Positions 52,401-64,000 of a stretch of DNA of 64,000 nt are shown here, in pieces; position 1 is the stretch's first letter; the number at the start of each line of letters is the position of its first letter. Both the position numbers and the translations under genes were made by a program. The DNA comes from Dasyornis broadbenti (taxonomy: Eukaryota; Chordata; Aves; Passeriformes; Dasyornithidae), in the NCBI GenBank assembly GCA_013397935.1, contig VZRN01005622.1:4771661-4835660 (forward strand). The letters are read 5' to 3'. The notes under the pieces were generated by a model that saw nothing but the letters and a program-made list of their open reading frames with translations, was not told where the DNA came from and made no database searches.

Positions 52401-53496
52401 CTGCTCTCAAAAAGTTCACATAGAGTCTTTGTCTCTGTAATTTTAACATCTGACAAACAAAATCTGAAATAATATTTTAATTTCATGCATTATTCCTAAG
52501 CTTCTGCAGAAAATATAACTACAGTTAGTATAACCTCTATCATCTGCTAGCAGGGAAAAGAGAATCCAGAAATAATTTGTGCTGGTTTGTTTGTGGGGTT
52601 TTTATTGTTCTTATTTTAATGAGGAAAGCCTATTTCACTCTGTTCTCTCTTTGTCTGTTAGATCTTTCTTGTCAATTTTTTTATCCTTTTCTAATGGAGA
52701 AGTCCTTTAGATTCTATATCATAAAATTTAGCTATTTCCAATAATGTTTTTTACAGTGATTTTATTTTGCAACTGACAGTCTTAATAGAGCCTTTCTACC
52801 CTGTTTCCACAGTGCAACATACACCCAGACAGGCCCCTGAGGAACTTTGAGGAACACCGCTCCTCACCAGCCTCAGCCTGGACACAGACACACCGACCAC
52901 ATTCTCTTGCTGCATCCGCCCAGACAATGTGCAAAACGCCCAGAAAATGAGATAGAAAACAGCTGAACAATGATCAAAGCAACAATCTTACTTTCATATT
53001 TCTGCCTTAATCCTATGTCCAAACAGAAGTGAACTGGTGACTGAAATGGATGAAAAATTACTTGTAGGTAAGGTTGAGTCATTTTTCAAGGCACAGTACA
53101 ATCGTGTCAGCAGTGTTCTCAATGTTAAATTTAACACTGCAGGACAAGTAATTCCACTCATTTTTATAGAGATGGGAGAAAATTTTTATATTCCTGTCTC
53201 CATCAGAGATTGAACATGGCACTCACATTTTTTTGTCTCTTGTTATTCCTCCATAACAGGTTTTCCTGGAAGGGTGGGAAATATATGACCTGGCATGAAA
53301 CATCCAATTTGCCTATTAATAGAAGTATTTCTTATTAAGACCACTTTTAATAGTCAAGATTGTGAGGTTTGATGAAGACAGTTTTTCTTGGGCTTTCAGA
53401 CATACAAGAACAAGGATCATAGCTATAGGTCATGTAGGTGAAACATCTTTTACTCCTATGAAAATTTCCAGCTCACTCTGCTTTAAAGGAATTTCC
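46431..53496. other. Long unique AT-rich stretch
   Basis: No gene, LINE or LTR is recognised. Simple tracts are A16 followed by T7 at 46941-46963, an (ATAA)n-type run near 48341-48364, and A12 near 48988-48999. Frames of up to 96 codons (51228-51518) have no recognisable motif. Confidence 0.55.
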
Positions 53497-53522
53497 TTTT
53501 TTTTTTTTTTTTTTTTTTTTTT
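53497..53522. repeat. Poly(T) run of 26
   Basis: An uninterrupted T26 run with no retrocopy recognised beside it. Confidence 0.9.
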
Positions 53523-56500
53523 GTGATCCTAAGATTCAACAGTTCCATAATAGCTCCAATTAAGTATAAACTCTTCTCAAAAATATTCTGCTATCCCAGA
53601 TGTGTTTGTGTGTGATGATGTGTGCAGATAGCTGGAACAGCTGACAGTTTCCATCAGGCTTAGAAACGAAGCCTGAAACCTACAACCCCTCAAACTCTCA
53701 AAAGCCATGGACAAGCTATTTTACTTATATTCTGAAACAGAAAAAGGGAATTGAACAAAGCTTTCTCTTTTTCAATTTCATCTATGTATTATAAACAGGA
53801 AGCCAAATCAATTTCATCTGAATTCTAGACTAAATTTATAACTTGCCACTTTCCTCTACTTACTACACTAAATTTCTCAAGATTATACCCAGAACTAATG
53901 CATAGAGAAGACTCACTTTTAAATACATTATTCTTTGCTCTTTTCAGAAATAATAACAATTTTGTGCAATATAATTTTTAATTTCCATGGGCCCCTTGAG
54001 AAGCAAAATAGAAAATTGCTACATGGAGTATTTAGTGTGAAGTTCCAGTAATAGCAATGAGTCAATTAAACAAAGGACAGGGTCCAGAAAGTTACCAAGA
54101 TTATGGTGGCAGAGGCATCCAATTGTTTTCTTTATGGAAATAAATATGCCTGAAATCAGTATGTATTATCCTAGTCTTATGAAGTATCTGAGACCATCAT
54201 TTACTTTATGTCAATCTCTGTTATATGTTTAAAATGTATTTTGCTTGACCATTAGAATTCTTAAAACTGGATTCTTAAAACTGGTCACAGGATTTGGCAG
54301 TACCACTGCAGCTGATCCACGTGAAACAAGCGGTTAGAACACATTTCTTACAGCAGATTTCTGATGGATTACCGTGTGTTGACTGACATCTGAGCAAACG
54401 CAGAGTTACTTGAATTTCTTTACCACCATGACTATATTTAGCCTCTGATTCCGTTGTGCAATCCAGTCAAAGCTGGAACTATCTTTTTCATATCAGGTAT
54501 ATAAATATCACTCTCTGAATCAGAGAAGTCAATACCTGTTTTATCACTGCTCCTGGAAAGCTCAAGTTCAGTCTACCTCTATTGCAGCTGAAGAAACATC
54601 CGGGAAGGATTGCTTTTTTGCTTTCCCGTGAGAAAATATCCATAAATTCTCCAACACTATAATTACCGGCAAAACGATACAAAACAATTAACACCTTCAG
54701 CTTCTTTCTAAATCAGTGCAACTTGAAGCTGATATTGAGGGAAGCACATTAAGCAGACATTTAAATCATAAAGAAATCAGTTGTGCTTAAGCATATACTT
54801 TCAGAGTTTTCTGAGTGCTTGATTTCTTCACGTCTTGACCTCAGCATTTCACTCGGTCAGTACCTACAAATATTTCTCAGTCGGTTTTGCACTGCTCAAC
54901 ACAGCTCCTAATCGGTGGCACTCACCTATATCCTCGTCCAGGGCAACTCATGCTCGTAAAACTGGGATGAAAACCAGACCACGCTCCACTCTGAGCTACA
55001 CAATCGTTCGTTAAGTGAAGGGACAGTGACACTGTCCTGCAGCCACACATTAAATGGGGGCAGTAAAACAGAGAGCTGGCCCTGAACCCAGAAATAATGT
55101 TGAAAACCAGAACAATGCTGTAAGCAGTGACCAAAGCCTGAAAGAAACTAACCCAAAAATCTTCACAACGCAAGAAAAGATGGTGCTAGGATGGCTGAAG
55201 TTACATCAGTAACTCATGTGTCACTGTACATTGATTCATAGTGAAAAATACATATGTGTTCTGCCTTGGTTGCAAATTCTGAAAAATGTTCCTTTTTTTG
55301 GCTTGTTTTGTGGGAAATTTAGAAGAGGTTATATCTTCTGCATCATGAGCTGAAATGCTTTCCACAGCAGCAAAATACTATTTGGCAACAGCATACGCTA
55401 AATTTTAGGTTTAAATGCCGGATCTGGTGGAAGTTCATCTTGTGTGTTGAAGAAGGAAGTAATAAATTCTATATATGACCAGGCATGCACCTAGTGTCCT
55501 AGAGAGCAATCTGATTTATTGTATATATTTTTGATTTTCTTCTTTTCATAAACAGTGATTATCTTAACGTTAAGCAGAACACTTTGTGAGTGAAACGTAA
55601 CAACTGATGGGAGACCACTCTAATCTCAGCCACTGGACAAGCTGTTAATAGATGTTCAAATCTCAGTGCAGCTACATTTACTTTCCCCTGCTAAGTATAA
55701 ACCTGTTTGGTATTCACTGCAGCCGGTGTTACTAGAATGATGCTAATGATAGTTTATCTGCTTCCCACTCTTGCATAGCTCAATTCCTACATTTAAATCA
55801 GCAATGCCAAAGAGACAATTATACAATATATCCCTGATCTAAAGTTAATCTTCAATTCTGGCATCATCCACCTGAATGTGGGAAAATTTTCCACCCTTTG
55901 GCAGATGCAATTGCTGTCATAAACTCTCATATAGCTGCCTTCATTATTTTTTCAGTCATTAACTTTTATTCCACAACAAAAAATTCTTCTGTTTGTGCAA
56001 ATAAGAGGTTGGTTTTGTTGCTTTTTGTTGCCCTCCTCTTTAACAGTAAAACCAGCTTGTTGCCTTATATAGTATATTACTTACAGTAATTTGGTTTTCA
56101 TTATTAATTTCAACAACTCTGAACATTCTCATGAACTCCAGGACCACTAACTATTTGTTGAAAATTGCCCCCCCCCGCCACTTCCTCCAGCTCAGTTTTC
56201 CTACTTTCAGTCTTCTCTCACTTCTAAAAAAACCAGAAGTTTCTCCCCCACCTTAATGCCCTGTCACTGGCAGGGCTCTTCCTGCAACAGAATCCCTCTC
56301 CAGCATCTCAACCAACTCTACACCAACGAATGACAAATTAATAAAAAAATTTTGTTTGGCAACTAAATGGATTTTTATGTTGATTTTGGTGAGATACAGA
56401 ATGCTTTCAACAACATAGTTGAAACTCCCTTCCTTCAAACAGCATTGAAGGAGCTGTTTACTGGTGTGAGGATAGCTACGAAATCCAGCTGACAAAAAAA

Positions 56501-59500
56501 TGTAGATTTTTCTTTTTTGTATGCATACACACTCATAAATGAGCACAGTCTAACTCCGGAAAATTATTCCAGATCCAAGGAAGGTTCAAGTGGAATAGTT
56601 GTCCATGCCCAAACTGATTTGGTTTCGTCAAAGCTAATGCCATCATTGCAGGATAAAGACACAGAAGGCATGAATAGAGACCTAATTTTCTAGGCTTCTG
56701 ATTCTTTACAACATAAAAAAGCAACCTGACACTTCAGGGCAATTTGGAATTTCTCAGCCTTACCTGCAGAGTGCAACTCCAGGTCCAGGATGCCACAGAG
56801 CTGAACCATCCAAATGCACAAAAGTGCTTCTGGGAGGGCTGGGCTTCATAACCAGGAAACTTCCTCCATTTCATCTTGTGCTAAAACTAAAAAACAAAAA
56901 AAATCAAAAAAGTTTGTGCTATTTACAATTGTCATTTTCATGTAATCCTCCTGCGTTCTATTTCAATTTCAATGTTGGTTACATCCCCGACACACAAGAA
57001 AGCTGCAGAGTTACAACACACAATTTATTTTAAAAAGACAAGTATGTGGAAATATGTATTTATGTATAGCAGTTTAGCAAATTTTTACTTATTCAACTGG
57101 CTGGAATAAATAACATTTGGCAATGCAGTGGAAAAAAAAAATTATTAATTCACCACCGTGATTGATTAATGTGAAAAAAAGGCAAACAAATAAATATTTT
57201 CATCCATACCGGAAAATTTTTATGACAATATTGCAAGGCTGTATTATGCAGTAATATTAAAACAATTTGTAGTAAATCAATTTTCTACTCTTCCCTTTAA
57301 ATTAAAGTTGACTGAAGCGAAGTATTTTCTTGACTTACATGTGATGACATACTGGATGACAAAGATTTAATAATTTTTTAATATATACACCACCATGTAT
57401 CTTCACTATTTATCCACTATTGCCAAAGGAATTTGCCTTCAAGTGTAAAACTCGTGTTAAAAAAGAGAATTAGATGTAGATAATAAGCCATAAAGAGACA
57501 AGGAAATGAAAATCTGTTTTTTTGTTATGTATCTCTACTCAAGTAAACTTGAGCAAAATAGTTTTTCTAATACTAATTCCTAACTGTTCTTGCTGTATTT
57601 CAAATTTCCTTCTCTCGTCTCAACTATGATATAGTACCACATGTTTAATTCAAAATTATTTGGTTTCATCTAATAATGGAGAAAGATTAAGTTTTCTCCA
57701 CTTTAAATTTCATTTCTGTAAGTTCTGGTATTTGTTTTTGGAAAAACTTTTTAATTTTGTTTTAAATATCCAATCTTGTATAGCCTTGATTAAATAATTG
57801 AAGTTGATATGAGAAAGCTCATGGTAAGCATCAATATAACAAACAAAATAGAAAAAATACAAATCTATACAAGGATATAGAGTATCAAACAGTTTATCAG
57901 GAAAATGTATCCTTTGAATGACATTTGGAGGCTGGGATTCCAGCCAAAAGGAAAAGGCTTTTAGGTTATGTTGTTTCAAGATCAAAAGATCAAAAGTTTT
58001 TTATAATTTATCAAGTAAGAGCCAACAGATTTACAGTATGTTTTCTCTTGTCCTTTCAACCTTCAAGAAAATATTAGGCCAGAACACAACAGGAACAATC
58101 TGGGGAAAAAAAAAGAAATGTGTAATGTAATAAATATATTAGTGATACCAAAATACTTTATAATATTTATTTTACTGAATACTTAGTAAATTATTAGAAA
58201 ATAGGTAGCTCAAATACACAGTGGTGCCTTGATAATTTATTATATTTCTATTCAGAGAGGTACCTTTAGGAGTGCTAATGCAGCTAAGTATATGGGGATA
58301 ATTAATTTTACGTTCTACAACATTTTTTTCATCTTGAAAATGGCAACATGAAAAATAAAATACAAAGTGCAGACGCATAAAACTCAAGTCTACTGTTGTG
58401 GCTTGAATGAACTGGACTTATGTAGACTTTTTACTTTCATACATTATTAATTCGTGTAGTTATGCTCAATGCAAATTAAGCACAAATGGAATTTAAGATC
58501 CTTATTCTGTCACATGTTTCCAAAATAATTCAGAAATCCATGCTAGCAGAGGTGAACAAGGACTTTATGATTTTGGGGGGGTCTATTTTTAAATAACACT
58601 TGTTCCTTAGTAGATTGAGGAGTATTCTGTTCAAGGTTTGTATTCCTCCACCCAACATTTATATATGCGCATCTATGCTGAGTTTAACTTTCTCTCTTGA
58701 AGGTTAGACCTTCTTGACAGTGGAGAAATCATCAGCTACCACGATCCAACTTCTTTTTAGACAAAATAGCAAAGTAAAGAGAAGTTTTGGCCTCAAAACA
58801 AAAAAAAATAGTGGAGTAGCACCATTTTTAGTAATTACAAGAGTTTTCGAAACAATAACTAGGCTAGAAAGGAAAAACTGAAACCTGTAAAGCGAGTAAC
58901 TTTTTCATATCAACATGTGTGCTACAGCAGTTTTAACTATCTTCTTTGGCTGGTTAGCAACATTTTACTCCCAAACAGCTACAGATAAGTTTGTCAGGCG
59001 AGAAAGATGCTGCTTTCTTATGGACTAGATGACAAGGCTCAAGGCTAACGCTGAGAATCAGCAAAGGGAAGCTGAACAAAAGGGCTGGAGTTTGAACAAA
59101 CGGGCACCTGCTGGGGCCATTTTGCCATTTCTTGTGAGCCCAAGTGATCATCCACACTGCACACAGCAAGGATGAACCATTTCCAGACCTGTGCTGGAAG
59201 TTTCAAATGGACAGCTCAGGAACAAGGGGTGTGATCTGACCCCGACTATCTCTGGGGTTGTGCAAATTTTGCACCCGCGGTGAAGCAGCACGAAACACAG
59301 ATTTTCTTGTGTGTTAAGGTTTTTAAGCTCTCAGGTTTGAAGTGTAAATGATGGTCCACAGGAGCAATCAAGGAGGTGCTGAGTCTTTCACAGACTACTC
59401 CGTTTCTACTTTCTCTCTTTCCTGCCCAAACTCCTTCAGGATCTCAGAAGCAGGATGATGACATCTTCTGCATTTAGAATGAGCATCAAGCACTAATGAG

Positions 59501-60100
59501 CTATAATAATACACAGTTTGAATACTTTAATTGGATTTAATCTTTATCCATGCCTGTGTATTTTAAAATAAGATGCTGATATGAAACACAAGCTCACAGT
59601 GAAGATAATTATGAGAGGTTTTTAAACTTCAATCCTATCCAGGCAGGTTCCAAAAAGATTTCTCCCTGAGGTATTGTCCTCACCTAGACAGCAGGCTCTA
59701 ACTCTTCATGTGTCATTTTCATTTATGTTAGTGAAATCCCTACCAATACTCTTCTGGCTTAAATATATGTGTGCAGAACAAAACACCAGCATACCTGGAA
59801 TTTTAATTTAGTGATACACATTAGCAAATTTGTGCCAGATGATGACATCCAACCAGCCTGCTAAAAGCACAGGATTTACTTACCCTAAGCCTGGGATGCC
59901 AGGAAACAAATCTCAGATATTAGGGTACAGTCCTTTAAGTCTTAGCTCAGTAATTTTAAAATGGCATGGTCATTTAATCATGCCTTTGTCTGGCAAAATC
60001 AAGGTTGGAAAAATTCATCTCTGTGTTAAAAGATGTGATGGAGCCATCAGAACTTTGGCCGCTGTTCTTACGATTCTGTTGGAGCAAGAGCCGTCTTTGC
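53523..60100. other. Long unique AT-rich stretch
   Basis: No gene or mobile element is recognised. Small items are the 14-bp tandem pair at 54257-54284, a C-rich run at about 56168-56176, a perfect 8-bp palindromic pair around one base at 55021-55037, and a TGATTGATTAAT motif at 57159-57170. An A/T-only stretch lies near 57131-57150. Confidence 0.55.
54257..54284. repeat. Perfect 14-bp tandem duplication
   Basis: The unit attcttaaaactgg occurs twice without a gap (54257-54270 and 54271-54284). This is the signature of a single slippage duplication. Confidence 0.93.
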
Positions 60101-60121
60101 AAAAAAAAAAAAAAAAAAAAA
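60101..60121. repeat. Poly(A) run of 21 with nearby ambiguous base
   Basis: A21, then agaaagagg, then a single N at 60146. The frames crossing it (59830-60249 on plus and shadows on minus) contain a lysine run from the homopolymer and are not recognised. I see no processed pseudogene body upstream. Confidence 0.9.
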
Positions 60122-61120
60122 GAAAGAGGCTTTGGGTGGACATTCNAAATAAAGTGGCTTTGGTTGTACATTCACAAATTGGGCAGATTGGGCACCTGAG
60201 AGTGAAAGGAAATGAGCTGCAGTGCTGGAGAGCAGCTGAGGAGTACTGAAATACTTGGATTCTGCTCAAAGCCCCTCTGCATTCTTTTATGTGTGGATGG
60301 GAGAACCCATATCATGCTAGAACAGAGGCAATAAATATCTGATCTTTAAATACATCTCCTGCCACATAATAGAATTTATGTATATACACCAGCTGATCTA
60401 TTTAGCCAAGGAGGAGAAACTTGAAGGCAAAAAACTTCACTGAAAAGAATCACATCCTGCCTTCTCATGTTTCATTTGAACTTTGTTATCTGACACTTCT
60501 ATGCTTTACTGGGCAAAAAAAAAAAAAAAGAAGCCCCATCAAAACAGAATTACCAAAGCCCTTTTAGACTTTGTTAGGACTTTTTAAATGTCATTCTAAA
60601 GGGTAAAAGGCAAACGGTGCTATTGACTTGTGAATGTGGTGCTCTGTGCCTTTGTTGCATCATCTGTAGTCTTTAAGTTACAGTTCCTTTGGTATCTGCA
60701 TTGAGTATAAACTCAAAATAAGTGGTAGATACACTCACCATCCCTAAAAATAGCTACAGCCTGAATCAGAGAATCATTCTGTGCTCACTCTTTTCATGTA
60801 CAAGTGGATGAATGAAACCTGGTAGTAAAATAGACTGGTGGCAGACAGACTGCAAAGGAACTGTCTATTCTACCTGTCAATGTAGAAAGTACCTACTCAT
60901 GTTAAATAAAAAACAAATAAAATTGCCATTTTAAAGAATAGTTAAGTTTCATAATGCTAAAAATAGATCACTGTTCTTCCACAGGTAATTGTTTGCTTTT
61001 TTTTACACTTGTTTTCTAACATTGGAATGTGTATTTTGAGTACTGTAGAAGATTTTTAAAAAGAAAAAAAATAGGACAAATAAGAATTCTTTGGAATTTC
61101 CTTTCTATCTAAAAGACATT
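60122..61120. other. Unique non-coding stretch
   Basis: No gene is seen. An A15 run lies at 60515-60529. Confidence 0.6.
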
Positions 61121-61149
61121 AACACACAAACAAACAAACAAACAAAAAT
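61121..61149. repeat. (CAAA)n microsatellite
   Basis: After a short ACAC start there are five or six CAAA units. This is the cleanest AAAC-type array in the window. Confidence 0.9.
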
Positions 61150-63644
61150 AGACTGCTTCATGTTTGGCCTGGGAAGTCTATGAAAATAGTAAAAAGCATA
61201 GTAGGTCTTCTCACTTTCTCTTTTATTAAGGTAATGTTCTACTTTTTATTCCTATGTTTTTCTCCATTTTTTTCCCCCCAAGGTTCAATTTACTCAAAAT
61301 ATTAAAAGTGCCTTTGTGTATCTGAACTTTTCAGAAGGGGCCAGAAATGGATGATGTCTTCTCTGCCATACCTGTGAGATGTTTATGTCTAGATCTAAAA
61401 CCCCATCAAATAGGCTACAATAGTTAGGTGTCCAAAATTCTAATAGAAATGTATATATGAAGCGGCTGTGGAATGTTTGAGGTTCATTAGAGACCTAATT
61501 TAATAAGAAATATCTCCTATTAGAGTAAATTTTTTAGAGAATAAGCAACTAGGAAGGACCTTTCACCAAGTTAGAACCAGACTCCATTTGCCGGGTACTT
61601 ACCTTTGTGAGAAAAGTATGAAAAACATCCATAACGAGGCTCTAAAACACCTGATCTAGCCAAGGAATACTATCAGGAGAGCAGGAAAACACATGTCATG
61701 GATTACAGAGGAAGCACTTGTAGAATTTAAGTCTCAAAATATAGGTCCCACCTTAGAAAGTGAAGGTTTGTACAAAAAGCACATGAAAGCTACTTTTATT
61801 TGTACAGATTCTGGACTTAATCCTGCTGAGCTGGCAGCTTAAGGTATGACATGCTCCTTCCCAAAACAGCTGCTAATTTTCTTCACTTTTCCCCTTCAAG
61901 AACAAGATGGATTTCTTTCACAAAAAAACCCCGACACTGTGGAGGCTGATATGGATTGCCTCTGACAAGTCAGCTGGGATTTGCTCAATTCGGTGAACGA
62001 AGGTAGGTCCTTAGCATCCTACCCCAATTTCTGAATCTATTGGATGACCTGTAATTTCTTGTGCCAGTTAATACTAAACTTCACCAGCTTCAACACCTAG
62101 GCAAGAGTTTTCCTGTGTTTTTTCTTTTTTGATTGGTTTTGTTTTGTACAGCTGCCAAAGCCTTGCCTAAAATCTTTGTCTAAGGTGATAAAGAGTGAAA
62201 GGACAAGTCTTAAAATGCACTTTAAAAAGATCAGAGGAGATACTCACTTAGAAACATGAATATATCAAGTAATAACCATTTACTGAGATTCTTATGGTAT
62301 TTTTAATCTCCACAGTCTAATAAAATTAAACCCTGCATTTCTGCTGGCACCAGATCCAGCAGTAAAAATAGCACTGTACGTTGAAGTGTCCTTCCTCCTT
62401 TTTACAGATTATAAAGGGGGAAGGGACGGAACCCAAGTTCTGTAAAGGGAATTACAGAGTTTAAAAACCTAACTCAAACAAACCAGATCTCCAGAGCAGT
62501 AACTTCCCCTGGCTGTTTGTCAAAAACCTGAACAGCTACACAAGGTCAAAACAGTGTGGTAGGAAGGGATTTACTTTTTTTGTGTATATAGGGTTGGATG
62601 TTTAAGTTCAAGGTCCAGACTTTTTCATTTACATCTGCAGTACCTCTGGCAAAGAAAACAACGTGTTCATTTTCAGTGTTTATATGACCGTGTAGATACA
62701 TTTCAATAAACTAGTGTTTACAAGCAGGCAGTAAAATACTAAGAAAACAATGTTAATAACTGTCCAGATATCAGATTCTGTATTAAATCCTTAGTTGTTA
62801 CAGCTTGCTGGGGAAACACAGCAGTTTAAGTGTTGAGTATTAAACAGTTCGTGGCGTGCTATAAATTTCAGATGCATTTATATTATATAGTACTGTGCAA
62901 ATCATAATCTGAAAGTCAGCTTCATTTGCGCAGTGTGTGCTTTAGGAGAAGAAAAACAGTTCAAGCATGTGTGTCTTCCGATTTTAGAGGGATTTTAAGG
63001 GATTATTTAACTTGAATGAAAAGCAGCTTCTAATGAAATTTGAGCTATAGCATGAAGCAAGGATCACGAGCAATAGCTGAGCTGGCTAAACACTTAGTAA
63101 ACCTCTAACTTTCTCAGGTTTATGAACAATTTAATTTTTTTTTTTTCCACATTTCATTGAGGGGGCACAATGCTAAAATGCCTTGCGAAGTCCATGGAGC
63201 AACGCTATCACATAAATCACTTAACCTGGTTCTGCCTTAAGGGATTTGAATTAATTCAGTTCTCAACTACTGATGATTTCAATTCCAAAATCACTCCAGC
63301 CTTGTTTCCTTTGGCCATAGGGAAGGAGCACCTTCCTTCAGTTTTCCTACAAATCTGGAAATAGAAGGTGCAAAGTAAGAACCTTTGCTCCACTGCTTGC
63401 TCTTTGCTTCTCAACAAATCTCTCTCTCAAAACAAAAGATAATGGATCCACCACAAATCTCATTCCCACTGGAAGAACAGGGAGGACTAAGCACTGTGCT
63501 GTTAAAGGAGCTCCCAAAAAAGCAGTTCAGGAATTGTTCTGCCTGTTGCAGAGATGGACATCTTAAAAAAGTACTTTTCTCTAGCAAGTATAGAGCATTC
63601 CATCTCTTCCTCTGACAAAATATAACATCCTTCAAGTTCTGGAG
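61150..63644. other. Unique non-coding stretch
   Basis: No gene or transposon is recognised. A T11 run lies near 63136-63146. Confidence 0.6.
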
Positions 63645-63775
63645 CAGAAAAAAAAAAATATATAACAACATCAATAAAGAAAATGATAAGAATAAAGAAA
63701 GAGGAAAAAAAGGCAGGGAGAAAACTGAGGGGGGAATTAAGAAAACCCCAGAAGAACAGAGGAAAAAGGAAATGC
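63645..63775 (+). repeat. Purine-rich, A-rich tract
   Basis: About 130 bases are dominated by A and G, including A11, GAAAGAGGAAAAAAA-type sequence and a G6. It keeps two minus-strand frames open (63411-63791 and 63502-63996). Their phenylalanine- and leucine-rich products mimic membrane proteins and are composition artefacts. Confidence 0.75.
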
Positions 63776-64000
63776 ACAAAACAAAACCCACCAGGATTTT
63801 TTTCTCCTTGGGGTATCAAAAGATCATGAGCCACTGATACAAGAAAAGGAAATGTTGTACCAAGGTAAGTCAGAAACCAAATTGCCAGCTCCACACAAAT
63901 ATATTTAACCTTTTTTTTTGTGGCAAGACAACAACTAAACAAACTGCTGACTGAAGCAATCAGGCAAAAACCAATTTGTTCACCTAGTTTAAACATATTT
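63776..64000. other. Window end, unique sequence
   Basis: I see nothing recognisable in the last 225 bases. Confidence 0.6.

Noticed and set aside
60000..60121. Possible processed pseudogene ending in a poly(A) tail
   Set aside because: No recognisable coding or RNA gene body upstream of A21, no polyadenylation signal at a suitable distance, and no flanking duplication seen.
59830..60249. 139-codon plus-strand frame with a lysine run
   Set aside because: It crosses an A21 homopolymer and an N, so the frame is not reliable. The peptide is not recognised.
63502..63996. 164-codon minus-strand frame, the longest in the window, membrane-protein-like
   Set aside because: It is kept open by a purine-rich tract. 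The product is a low-complexity F/L/I-rich peptide, and a second minus-strand frame (63411-63791) overlaps it in another register.
1..64000. tRNA, 5S rRNA, snRNA and CRISPR-like arrays
   Set aside because: I found no convincing A/B-box pairs, no conserved small RNA cores and no spaced direct-repeat arrays on reading. A covariance-model search would be needed to exclude small or degenerate RNA genes.

Overview
The window looks like non-coding DNA from a bird nuclear genome. It is AT-rich, full of poly(A)/poly(T) runs and short simple repeats, and has no dense open-frame layout of the kind a bacterial or viral genome shows. Two 3'-end fragments of CR1, the dominant avian LINE, lie at 26368-26477 and 45830-45998. 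Two LTR remnants (about 5270-5757 and 45041-45350) resemble avian endogenous retrovirus LTRs I know from memory, and they are more typical of Neoaves (perhaps passerines) than of chicken. The family calls are pattern recognition and have not been checked by alignment.

I cannot support any protein-coding gene, exon, tRNA, rRNA or known ncRNA. The longest open frames (up to 164 codons) lie in locally GC-rich or strand-biased sequence and encode low-complexity or unrecognisable peptides. They carry no family motif and no splice structure I can defend. The window is best read as intergenic sequence or the inside of a very long intron.

Layout. 1-5.2 kb: unique sequence with T-rich tracts. 5.27-5.76 kb: decayed LTR A. 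7.42-7.87 kb: LTR B, the best preserved, with CCAAT-like, TATA and AATAAA signals and many retained CpGs. 9.3 kb: a TTAG/TTTG compound microsatellite. 9.4-17.4 kb: unique sequence. 17.4-17.7 kb: two perfect short inverted repeats. 21.3 kb: a 10-bp tandem array that regenerates AATAAA in every unit. 22.7-26.3 kb: homopolymer tracts, one broken by a short N gap. 26.4 kb: a CR1 tail. 27.1-27.4 kb: a purine-rich tract. 27.4-36.9 kb: unique sequence. 39.78-39.86 kb: an 84-nt near-perfect hairpin with 35-nt arms, the most unusual structure here. 41.0 kb: a long A-rich tract. 44.25-46.0 kb: a repeat cluster (45-bp direct repeat, LTR C, T37 tract, CR1). 46.0-46.4 kb: a GC-rich unclassified block. 46.4-64 kb: unique AT-rich sequence with scattered simple repeats and one ambiguous base.

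No set of genes works together here. The functional elements that could be present are retroviral promoter and polyadenylation signals, possible unrecognised conserved non-coding elements, and the hairpin at 39.8 kb.
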